Shown here piece by piece: positions 55,094-62,528 of a DNA stretch of 64,000 bases. Source of the DNA: Saprospiraceae bacterium UBA3362 (GTDB taxonomy: Bacteria > Bacteroidota > Bacteroidia > Chitinophagales > Saprospiraceae); contig DEQQ01000018.1 in NCBI GenBank assembly GCA_002360455.1, forward strand, positions 1 to 64,000, read 5' to 3'. A program made the translations under genes and the position numbers. Under the pieces are notes generated by a model. It was not told the DNA's origin. It saw only the letters and a list, made by a program, of their open reading frames with translations, and ran no database searches. How positions within the stretch are numbered: position 1 is the first letter of the stretch; every line of letters starts with the position of its first letter.

Positions 55094-55368
55094 ATGCTAA
55101 TAATTCTATTGATCCTGAGTTTACAGTAAATCCAAATCCGGCTCAGACTACCATCAATCTTGCATATAAAGGCATTTTAGAAATGCAATCCTTGTATCAG
55201 CTAATTGTCATTAACTCAGAGGGAAAAGAGCTGATAACTTATATCCTCAAAGGAGGGGAAATATACAATACAGCAATCGATATCACTCAAATTCCTCAGG
55301 GAGTTTACACCATTGTGCTTAGACAGTCAAAAGCTGAAATTGCACATAACAAATTTATTAAGCAATAA
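54859..55368 (+). CDS. Short T9SS-tail protein (gene Y, intact copy)
   Basis: 169 residues without a signal peptide. A polar N-terminus leads into a helical segment (LDQLTPNQLNQVEAIAQNRS, AQSILSQYYGYDF) of the kind found just before the sorting domain of beta-helix T9SS proteins. A type A sorting domain follows (FTVNPNPAQTTINLAYKG, IPQGVYTIVL). Lacking an export signal, it is either a remnant of a larger gene or a recombination cassette. A truncated second copy lies at 57144. It is followed by a strong terminator. Confidence 0.6.
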   Translation: MNNNFNSTLSICITQQQSNLGLDQLTPNQLNQVEAIAQNRSYAGFMAQSILSQYYGYDFSIVLEPNASSLPIQPIAKFDANNSIDPEFTVNPNPAQTTINLAYKGILEMQSLYQLIVINSEGKELITYILKGGEIYNTAIDITQIPQGVYTIVLRQSKAEIAHNKFIKQ

Positions 55369-55377
55369 ACATTTTTT

Positions 55378-55418
55378 AATAGAAGGAGCGGTACTTTTAC
55401 TGCTCCTTCTATTTTTGT
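55378..55418 (+). terminator. Terminator after gene Y
   Basis: A 12-bp stem AATAGAAGGAGC (55378-55389) with GCTCCTTCTATT (55402-55413), further paired inside (GGTA/TACT), is followed by TTTTTGTTT. Confidence 0.88.
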
Positions 55419-55512
55419 TTTAGAATATGAAATTTCTATGATTTGATAAGGCATATACCGAAAATGATTAGAAACTAACTATTTTCCTTCTATTAAGAAA
55501 ATTTTTATAAAG

Positions 55513-57030
55513 ATGAAAACAATTAATTTTACAGTGTTACTTTTATTCAATATCCATTCACTTTTTGCACAATACAATATAGTTTATCCAAGTAACCACA
55601 GCTACAGGATAGCCGAAGGTATTTTTACGGATATAATAGGAGAGCCCAATGGTGATGCTTATTTTGGGTCGGTAGCTTGGAGTCTAGATCCGATAGATTA
55701 TTATGGCTTTACAGAAGTGACCAAGGTTAATAAAAGCGGAAAACTTATTTGGTCTAAAGGAGTGACAGACTCTATACCCTGGAAATCTACTCATCCCCAT
55801 GCAATGCATCGCTTGCGCAACGGTAATTTTATCATCAATGGCGGGATATACAGTGACAGTGGATGGGTAAAATCAGAATGGTATGGAGTTTTTGATAAGG
55901 AGTTTAATCTATTAAGTTCTCATGCCTACCCTCATGACTATTATTATAATGATGTTGTCCAATTCTTAGAACATTCCTCAGGAGATCTGGTTTTTTGTGG
56001 GATAAGAGGTATAAAAAGTGACCGGAGAAATGTGGGCTTATCCAAAGCGAAAGCTTCTGTATTTTGTACTGATAGTTTGGGCAATCTCAAATGGGATTAC
56101 GAATTTTGGGATACTACTCTTACAAATCATTTTTCTTATTTCAATTATCTTACTGAAGATCATTTTGGGAATATCTATGTCTGCGGACAGAATAATAATT
56201 ACAATACCATTGATATGAATGGTATTATAGCTAAATTTGATAGACAGGGAAATAAATTATGGTATAAAGAATATAATAATCCAGATATTCAAGAAAGATA
56301 CATGTATTGTAAAGAAATGCAAGATGGCAATATATTGTTATTGGGTAGCTCTTTTACTCGAAGTAACAGAGGGTCTATACTAGTAAATCATATTTCTCCG
56401 GACGGAGATTTACTGGTTCATAAGACACACACCAACAGATATGCTACTTTCTATTGGAGATGTAAAGAAACATCAGATGGTGGTATTGTCTGCGGCGGTG
56501 CAGAGGATGATGACAAAGATGATAGGCACAACGGCTGGATCCAAAAACTGGATGAGACAGGAGAACCACTCTGGGAACATTCTATAAACGCATCCAAGTC
56601 AGAAAAAGCCTTCTACAACTTAGGGCTTGCAGAAGATGGCGGTTTTTATTTTGGAGGGATATCCTTCCTTCCAGGCATCAATGAGAGTCGCAACTGGCTC
56701 GTGCGCACAGACAGCAATGGCTGTGTTGTACCGGGCTGCAATCCTGTAGGAGTGACAGAAAAAGAATACCATAAGGAAAGCTTTCTCATCAGCCCCAATC
56801 CTGCTCAAGACTATATCCATGTTTACATCAATGATGCAGATCATTACGAAGAAGAATATGAAATGACCCTCTATGATAGCTATTCGAGAATAGTGACCAC
56901 ACAAGCTATCTCAGGCAGAGTCACTCAGATCGATATAGCTACACTGCCTTCCGGAATTTATTATTACAGAATAAGCAAGAAAAATAAGCTTATGCAAACA
57001 GGGAAGCTGATAAAAGTGGTTAGCAATTAG
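55513..57030 (+). CDS. Secreted beta-propeller-like protein with T9SS sorting domain (gene X)
   Basis: A 505-residue protein with signal peptide (FTVLLLFNIHSLFAQ). Repeated blades of the type NKSGKLIWSKGV, DSLGNLKWDYEF, DRQGNKLWYKEY, DETGEPLWEHSI (xxGxxxW pattern) indicate a PQQ/beta-propeller fold. The C-terminus (FLISPNPAQDYIHVYIND, LPSGIYYYRI) is a T9SS type A sorting domain. It lies between the two copies of the duplicated segment. It is predicted to be surface-located; ligand unknown. Confidence 0.82.
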   Translation: MKTINFTVLLLFNIHSLFAQYNIVYPSNHSYRIAEGIFTDIIGEPNGDAYFGSVAWSLDPIDYYGFTEVTKVNKSGKLIWSKGVTDSIPWKSTHPHAMHRLRNGNFIINGGIYSDSGWVKSEWYGVFDKEFNLLSSHAYPHDYYYNDVVQFLEHSSGDLVFCGIRGIKSDRRNVGLSKAKASVFCTDSLGNLKWDYEFWDTTLTNHFSYFNYLTEDHFGNIYVCGQNNNYNTIDMNGIIAKFDRQGNKLWYKEYNNPDIQERYMYCKEMQDGNILLLGSSFTRSNRGSILVNHISPDGDLLVHKTHTNRYATFYWRCKETSDGGIVCGGAEDDDKDDRHNGWIQKLDETGEPLWEHSINASKSEKAFYNLGLAEDGGFYFGGISFLPGINESRNWLVRTDSNGCVVPGCNPVGVTEKEYHKESFLISPNPAQDYIHVYINDADHYEEEYEMTLYDSYSRIVTTQAISGRVTQIDIATLPSGIYYYRISKKNKLMQTGKLIKVVSN

Positions 57031-57378
57031 TAGTTAGTGGTTAGTGGTTAGGGGTTAGGGGTTAGGGGTTTTCTTATGAATAAAGTCTTATTTTTTTCTC
57101 TGTACATATCCAATTTTTTATCACTATAAACAGGAAAAATTTTATGAATAATAATTTTAATTCAACACTCAGTATCTGCATCACTCAGAAGCAATCAAAT
57201 TTAGGACTTGACCAGCTCTCGCCAAACCAGCCAAATCAAGTAGAAGCCATAGCACAGAACAGAAGTTATGCAGGCTTTATGGCTCAGTCTATTTTAAGTC
57301 AATATTATGGCTATGATTTTTCTATTGTTTTGGAACCAAATGCTAGTTCATTGCCAATCCAGCCAATAGCCAAGTTTG
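56908..57378 (+). repeat. Segmental duplication, copy 2
   Basis: This is the counterpart of 54648-55093, comprising the gene-X tail, the spacer with expanded heptamers and the start of gene Y. Similarity decays after about 57378, where an insertion creates a stop in gene Y. Confidence 0.85.
57032..57071 (+). repeat. Heptamer tandem repeat (GTTAGTG/GTTAGGG)
   Basis: About five 7-base units after the gene-X stop, two of GTTAGTG type then three of GTTAGGG type. The homologous site in copy 1 (about 54772) has a single unit, so the array expanded after or during duplication. Confidence 0.75.
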
Positions 57379-57386
57379 CTGATTAA
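57144..57386 (+). pseudogene. Truncated gene Y, copy 2
   Basis: 80 codons nearly identical to the first 78 of the 54859 gene, ending early after AKFAD because of a small insertion; the sorting domain is lost. Confidence 0.75.
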
Positions 57387-57587
57387 AAAATAATTCTGTT
57401 TTGAATGACCATAAGAGATTTTGTATTAACCCAATCCAACTTGATGTGCATTGATATATGCTGTTGATCATATCGTTTGAATGATGGGAAAGTGATTATC
57501 AGGTATAAAAATTGTTTGTTTGCAAAGAAAACATTGTTCCCTTCAATTTGTATATATACCATTGTCTCTAATCAAAACGAAATCATC

Positions 57588-57827
57588 ATGCGATTCAAAT
57601 CTATTTTATTATTGAGCTTGGTTTATTTTGCCGCTGTTTCATGTCAAGTTCAATCTAAAAAGGCAAAAGAAGAAATGCCGGATAAAAATGGACCGGAATA
57701 CAGCTCAGCTTATATTTGTCCTATGCACTGCAAAGGAAGTGGTTCTGACAAGCCCGGAACCTGTCCTGTATGCCAAATGGATTACGAGCCAAATGAAGAT
57801 TTAATCCAAACAGACAGCATCCATTAG
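57588..57827 (+). CDS. Small heavy-metal-binding-type lipoprotein
   Basis: The start at ATG 57588 gives lipoprotein signal LLLSLVYFAAVSC and 79 residues; the frame to 57477 is not protein-like. After the lipid anchor comes YICPMHCKGSGSD followed by PGTCPVCQMDYEPN, the CPMH...CPxCxM pattern of heavy-metal-binding domains seen in CusB/P-type ATPase N-termini. It is expected to bind Cu or similar ions in the periplasm. No efflux genes are adjacent. Confidence 0.85.
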   Translation: MRFKSILLLSLVYFAAVSCQVQSKKAKEEMPDKNGPEYSSAYICPMHCKGSGSDKPGTCPVCQMDYEPNEDLIQTDSIH

Positions 57828-57864
57828 ATTAGATCTTTTTATTAGCCCTCAATTGGAACTCCAC

Positions 57865-59064
57865 TTAAGAAGTTATGGTTCCAAGATGCGCACCGGGGTG
57901 GTTTCGTCCATCCGGCAACCAGCTCAAAAAGTAATTTGGATCTTCTACTTGTGCAGCGTATTCTGTCATAAGTAAAGGTTTGAACGTATCCACCATAACG
58001 GCAAGTTCTCTGGTCTCCTTTGCTCCAATACTCTTTTCTATAGTGCCCGGATGAGGTCCGTGAGGAATACCTCCGGGATGAAGGGTGATCATCCCTTTCT
58101 CCACATGTTTTCTGCTCATAAAATCACCATCCACATAATACAAAACTTCATCACTATCTATATTGCTGTGATGGTATGGTGCCGGAATAGCAAGCGGATG
58201 ATAATCATATAAACGAGGAACAAAAGAACAGATCACAAAATTTGATCCATCAAATGTTTGATGTACGGGAGGTGGTTGATGTACCCGTCCGGTAATAGGC
58301 TCAAAGTCGTGGATAGAAAGTGCAAAGGGATAAACATAACCATCCCAACCAATAACATCGAATGGATGATTAAGATAGTGATAAGGATAAATCATATCCT
58401 GCTTTTTGATATAGAGAAGATAATTTCCTTTTTCGTCATAGGTTTCTATGTCAGAGGGCTTTCTTATATCTCGTTCACAAAAAGGAGAATGTTCCATTAA
58501 TTGACCAAAACTATTTCTGTATCTTTTTGGAAAAGTAATAGGTCCTGTGGATTCTACAATCAGCAATCTATTATCCGGACCGTCAAAATGAATCTGATAA
58601 ATTGTACCACGAGGAACAACCAAATAATCTCCGTACGAGAACGAAAGATTCCCGTACATAGTCTTTAATGTTCCGGTGCCTACATGGACAAAAATAACTT
58701 CGTCGGCATCTGCATTTTTAAAAAAATAATCCTTCTGACTTCGGTTAGGAGCTGATAATGAAATTTTACAATCTGCATTGACCAACACCGGTTTTCTACT
58801 GAGCAGATAATCCGATTCTGGCTTTACATGAAATCCTTTGAGACATCTGTGCTTTAATTGCTTATCATGGATAAGTTTTGGCATAAAAGAATAAGGCTCA
58901 TCCACCTGAATAATTTCGGTGGGAGCATTACAATGATAAAGCAAGGAAGAGAGTTCGGAGAATCCTTCTGTAGAGAATAATTGCTCTGCATACAGGCCTC
59001 CGTCTGATTTCCGAAACTGTATATGTCTTTTGGCAGGAATTTTGCCTAAATGATGATAATGCAT
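57865..59064 (-). CDS. hmgA: Homogentisate 1,2-dioxygenase
   Basis: A ring-cleaving iron enzyme of tyrosine/phenylalanine catabolism, producing maleylacetoacetate. The 399-residue cupin-type protein has the N-terminal HYHHLGKIPAKRHIQFR, the central cupin (VIFVHVGTGTLKTMYG, YLVVPRGTIYQIHF), and the iron ligands in APYHHSNIDSDEVLYYVDG and HPGGIPHGPHPG. It is transcribed alone; maleylacetoacetate isomerase and fumarylacetoacetase are not in the window. Confidence 0.93.
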   Translation of the reverse strand: MHYHHLGKIPAKRHIQFRKSDGGLYAEQLFSTEGFSELSSLLYHCNAPTEIIQVDEPYSFMPKLIHDKQLKHRCLKGFHVKPESDYLLSRKPVLVNADCKISLSAPNRSQKDYFFKNADADEVIFVHVGTGTLKTMYGNLSFSYGDYLVVPRGTIYQIHFDGPDNRLLIVESTGPITFPKRYRNSFGQLMEHSPFCERDIRKPSDIETYDEKGNYLLYIKKQDMIYPYHYLNHPFDVIGWDGYVYPFALSIHDFEPITGRVHQPPPVHQTFDGSNFVICSFVPRLYDYHPLAIPAPYHHSNIDSDEVLYYVDGDFMSRKHVEKGMITLHPGGIPHGPHPGTIEKSIGAKETRELAVMVDTFKPLLMTEYAAQVEDPNYFLSWLPDGRNHPGAHLGTITS

Positions 59065-59083
59065 AATAGAAAAACTTAGTCCT

Positions 59084-59091
59084 CAAAGATA
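59084..59091 (-). promoter_or_regulatory. Minus-7 promoter box of hmgA
   Basis: TATCTTTG on the minus strand, 20 bases before the hmgA start; the upstream TTG box is not clear. Confidence 0.5.
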
Positions 59092-59228
59092 CTATATCTC
59101 CTTGTTTTGCTCAGCATTTTAGCTTGGATTTTTATGAATAAAAATCGACCTTGATAAGGCCTTTACAAAATTAAAAATTCATTAAAATTGCAGCAATAAA
59201 AGTCCTAGTTGCGAGCTTCTGTTCTTGA

Positions 59229-60506
59229 CTAATAAAATAGTAAAGCCTGTACTTTGAAACAAAGAGCTCCTGCGGTATAAGCCAAAAAAGCAATCCAGCT
59301 TATTTTCTTCAAATACTCCATGAAATTAATTTTTTCCAATCCCATTGCAGCGACACCGGCCGCAGAACCAATGATCAGGCAGCTGCCTCCGGTTCCGGCA
59401 GTATATGCCAGATTGAGCCAAAACTCATGATCTCTCGGATAAACTTCCAGACTGTACATCCCTTGAGATGCGGCTACAAGAGGAACATTATCTATAACAG
59501 CAGAAACCAAACCTATGCAATACGTCAGTACATCCATTCTGGGAATAATATAGCTCAAGCGATTTGCCAAAGAAGTCAATGTGCCGATATGTTGCAAACT
59601 TGAGATGCACAATAATATGCCTGTAAAAAAAAGTATGCTGGGAGTATCTATTCTTTTCATTGCAGCATTTATTGAAAGCTCCTGGCGCATAAATTCATCT
59701 TTATCTTTATGGATCATTTCTGAAATAAACCATAACAGGGACAAACTTAGCAGCATACCCATATAAGGAGGCAAATGGGTAATGGATTTAAAAATAGGGA
59801 CAAAGATCAAAGAACTAACCCCTGCAAAAAAAATAATTTTTTTGTCGGATTCAGGCGTATCATTTGTTGGACCGGAATGAACTGTGCTTACTTCTCCTTT
59901 AAATTTACTTAGCATTAAAATGGTGGCAACCACAGCACAAACTATACTAGGTATAATCGTATGAATCACAATGGAGGATGCCGAAATCTGATTGCCTATC
60001 CATAGCATAGTTGTTGTCACATCTCCTATCGGACTCCAGGCTCCTCCGGCATTGGCAGAAATGACAATGATTCCACAAAGAAAAAATTTTTCTATTGTAG
60101 AGAAATTGAATTTTCTCATTAAGGTAATCATTACAATCGTGGTGGTTAAATTATCCAAAATTGCAGATAAGAAAAAACAAACTAAACTCATTATAATAAT
60201 TAATTTTTTCTTGCTCTTTGTCTTTATCCGTTCTATCACTAAATCGAAACCATCATGTGCATCAATAAGCTCAACAATGGTCATGGCCCCCAGTAGAAAA
60301 AATACAATGCCTGCGATTTCACTCACACTGTGAAACAAATTTTCTTCTACAATATGAATCTCCTCGGAACCTAGAATATATGCAGTCCAGCAAAGAGCCC
60401 CTCCTAACAAAGCAAAGGCAGTCTTGTTGATCTCCAGCTTATGTTCTAGAATAATCCCAAAATAAGCCAATAAAAAGACGATAATAACAATAGTTTCCAT
60501 GTCCAA
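59229..60506 (-). CDS. nhaD: NhaD-type sodium:proton antiporter
   Basis: A 425-residue inner-membrane protein with about 12 helices of the ion-transporter (ArsB/NhaD) superfamily. Family features are SEIAGIVFFLLGAMTIVELIDAHDGF, FFLSAILDNLTTTIVMITLM, ANAGGAWSPIGDVTTTMLWIGNQ and SAVIDNVPLVAA. The paired DN(L/V)TT and DNVPL helices are typical of NhaD. It exchanges Na+ or Li+ for H+. It is divergent from the TonB gene. Confidence 0.92.
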   Translation of the reverse strand: MDMETIVIIVFLLAYFGIILEHKLEINKTAFALLGGALCWTAYILGSEEIHIVEENLFHSVSEIAGIVFFLLGAMTIVELIDAHDGFDLVIERIKTKSKKKLIIIMSLVCFFLSAILDNLTTTIVMITLMRKFNFSTIEKFFLCGIIVISANAGGAWSPIGDVTTTMLWIGNQISASSIVIHTIIPSIVCAVVATILMLSKFKGEVSTVHSGPTNDTPESDKKIIFFAGVSSLIFVPIFKSITHLPPYMGMLLSLSLLWFISEMIHKDKDEFMRQELSINAAMKRIDTPSILFFTGILLCISSLQHIGTLTSLANRLSYIIPRMDVLTYCIGLVSAVIDNVPLVAASQGMYSLEVYPRDHEFWLNLAYTAGTGGSCLIIGSAAGVAAMGLEKINFMEYLKKISWIAFLAYTAGALCFKVQALLFY

Positions 60507-60593
60507 TATTATATTAATAAAAAGCTTTTGTTAAGAAATCTCAAAAATACTGTAAGTTTGTAATTTCAATGCCTATATTTCGTTTTTATTAAA

Positions 60594-61406
60594 GTGAGTA
60601 TTTTTTCCAAACTCTTTACAATTCATCATTTGGTGGATGATCTATGGTGTACTTTGGTTTTTGAACACAAAAACAAAGAATACGGTGCATTCATTCTGAG
60701 GAAAAATTACCTTAAACATTTGATGATTGGTTTAATCAGTTCAATTCTATTGGTGCTTTTTATAGTCTATATCCCTGAATTAAAGCGATGGCTTTCATTT
60801 ACGAATACTGAATATGTAGATTTGGATTCCAACGAAAATGAGGTGATGACAGAATACAGCCTTCCCAATATTGCAGCGACTCAAATAAAGAAAACAGAAA
60901 GTCCAAAAAATGATGTGCTCGTCCCTACAAAAGCAACAAAATCACAAACCCCAAAAATAGTAAAAGAAGAAACTCAAATCGAAGCTCAAACAAAACATGA
61001 TCCAAACGAAGATGCCAATACTCCATCTAAAACAGAGTCTTCCGGAGACAATAATCTAAATCAGCAAGGCAGTAATACATCCCAAGCATCCACAGGGTTT
61101 ATGTTTGCAGAAGTGATGCCTAAGTTTCCGGGTGGAGATAAGGCTCTGCAACAGTATCTCAACAACAACATTAAATTTCCTTCGATTGCTGCTCAAACCG
61201 GAGTAGAAGGAATAGTATTGATAGGATTTGTGATCGATGAAAATGGGTACTTGAAAAATCCTAAAATTCTTAAAAGCCTACACCCTGCTTGCGATGAAGA
61301 GGCAATGCGTGTAGTTCGATATATGCCGGAATGGATTCCAGGGAAACACCATGGCAAAAATGTTAGTGTTCAATTCAGATTGCCCATTCAATTTAAATTG
61401 CGATAA
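60594..61406 (+). CDS. TonB family energy transducer
   Basis: A 270-residue protein. A cytoplasmic N-terminus with the Bacteroidota-typical EHKNKEYGAFILRKNYLKHL precedes a single membrane helix (LISSILLVLFIVYI). A Lys/Thr/Pro-containing linker of about 120 residues follows, then the TonB C-terminal domain (MPKFPGGDKALQQYL, GIVLIGFVIDENGYLKNPKI, EAMRVVRYMPEWIPGKH). It couples the inner-membrane proton motive force to outer-membrane receptors. The start codon is GTG at 60594. No ExbB/ExbD genes are adjacent. Confidence 0.9.
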   Translation: MSIFSKLFTIHHLVDDLWCTLVFEHKNKEYGAFILRKNYLKHLMIGLISSILLVLFIVYIPELKRWLSFTNTEYVDLDSNENEVMTEYSLPNIAATQIKKTESPKNDVLVPTKATKSQTPKIVKEETQIEAQTKHDPNEDANTPSKTESSGDNNLNQQGSNTSQASTGFMFAEVMPKFPGGDKALQQYLNNNIKFPSIAAQTGVEGIVLIGFVIDENGYLKNPKILKSLHPACDEEAMRVVRYMPEWIPGKHHGKNVSVQFRLPIQFKLR

Positions 61407-61411
61407 ACACA

Positions 61412-61960
61412 TTATTGCCTTACAGGGTATTTTGCATCATGCATTCCCTTTTTGATTTTTTCCAATTTTCTTGAGATTAATTGCTTTCTCACCTGGCTGA
61501 TTTTCTCGACAAATAAAACCCCTTCGATGTGATCATATTCATGTTGTATCACTCTGGCATTGATATCATCAAATTCTTCTTCATGCCAATTAAATTGTTC
61601 ATCTTGGTATTTGATCAATACATTGGATTTGCGTTCTACCTCGCCGTGAATCCCCGGAATGCTTAGACAGCCTTCCTCGAAGTTCCATGGTTTGCCGGAT
61701 TCTTTGATGATCTCAGCATTTATAAAAACTTTTTTAATACCACTGCCTTCTTTTTTATCTTCAAAATAGGGCATAGAATCAACCACAAACAATCGGATAG
61801 ACAGACCAATTTGAGGAGCTGCCAAACCAACTCCTTTAGCAAACACCATTGTATCCCACATATTCTGTATTAATTGCTCAAGATTGGGATAGTCAGAATT
61901 GATAGCAGTTGCTTTTTTCTTCAAAATTGGATTTCCGTATAATAAAATTGGCAGTACCAT
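61412..61960 (-). CDS. def: Peptide deformylase
   Basis: A 182-residue metalloenzyme that removes the N-formyl group from new proteins. All three motifs are present: GVGLAAPQIG, EEGCLSIPGI (Cys ligand) and QHEYDHIEGVLF (HExxH-type). It starts 13 bases after ruvX, so the two are co-transcribed, and it converges closely with the TonB gene (6 bases). Confidence 0.96.
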   Translation of the reverse strand: MVLPILLYGNPILKKKATAINSDYPNLEQLIQNMWDTMVFAKGVGLAAPQIGLSIRLFVVDSMPYFEDKKEGSGIKKVFINAEIIKESGKPWNFEEGCLSIPGIHGEVERKSNVLIKYQDEQFNWHEEEFDDINARVIQHEYDHIEGVLFVEKISQVRKQLISRKLEKIKKGMHDAKYPVRQ

Positions 61961-61973
61961 TTTTGGATTGAAG

Positions 61974-62384
61974 TTATATATGATTCAAATATTTTTGTAA
62001 TAGGATGACAGCGGTTATTTGATCTACTAAGGATTTATCTCTGCGTTTTGATTTTTTAACACCACTTTCTAAAATTTTTTGTTTAGCCTCAAAAGAGGAG
62101 AACGATTCATTGATAAAATCAACAGAAAGATGATTGATTTTTTGTTGAATTTGAATGGAGAAAGATCTAATGACATTGGATAAATGAGTATCATTTCCAT
62201 CTTTGTGTTTTGGCATTCCAAATACGATTTTATCTACCGACTCTGATTTACAATATTGAATTAAAAATGATTCCAAATGCTCTGTATTCTGAGTGGAGAG
62301 TGAGGTAGCAATAAGTTGCAAAGGATCTGTGACTGCAACACCGCAGCGTTTCTCACCATAATCAATTGCCATAATTCTACCCAT
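61974..62384 (-). CDS. ruvX: RuvX/YqgF family Holliday junction resolvase-like nuclease
   Basis: A 136-residue RNase H-like protein: MAIDYGEKRCGVAVTDPLQL at the N-terminus, IVFGMPKHKDGN, FINESFSSFEAKQKI and the terminal Asp in KSLVDQITAVILLQKYL. It is linked to 16S rRNA 5' maturation and possibly junction resolution. A TAATTTTG box (62395-62402, minus) just upstream suggests a very short leader. First gene of a ruvX-def operon. Confidence 0.93.
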   Translation of the reverse strand: MGRIMAIDYGEKRCGVAVTDPLQLIATSLSTQNTEHLESFLIQYCKSESVDKIVFGMPKHKDGNDTHLSNVIRSFSIQIQQKINHLSVDFINESFSSFEAKQKILESGVKKSKRRDKSLVDQITAVILLQKYLNHI

Positions 62385-62437
62385 GATATAAGCACAAAAT
62401 TAATTGAAAAAAAGGAGAAGAAAGTATGAATGGATAT

Positions 62438-62482
62438 AAAAAAAAAAAAAAGAACCCCCTTCGGCCGTTGCCGAAGGAGGGT
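62438..62482 (-). terminator. Terminator of the last surface-protein gene
   Basis: Stem CCTTCGGC/GCCGAAGG (62458-62477) extended by ACCC/GGGT with a bulge, loop CGTT, is followed on the minus strand by a run of 14 T (A-run 62438-62451). Confidence 0.88.
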
Positions 62483-62528
62483 CCCATCCCAAAAACAGTA
62501 AACTCTTTAGAACAAAACGAATTTAGCC

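Noticed and set aside
57027..57071. Telomere-like or CRISPR-like short repeats
   Set aside because: Uniform 7-base tandem units without spacers; best explained by slippage expansion.
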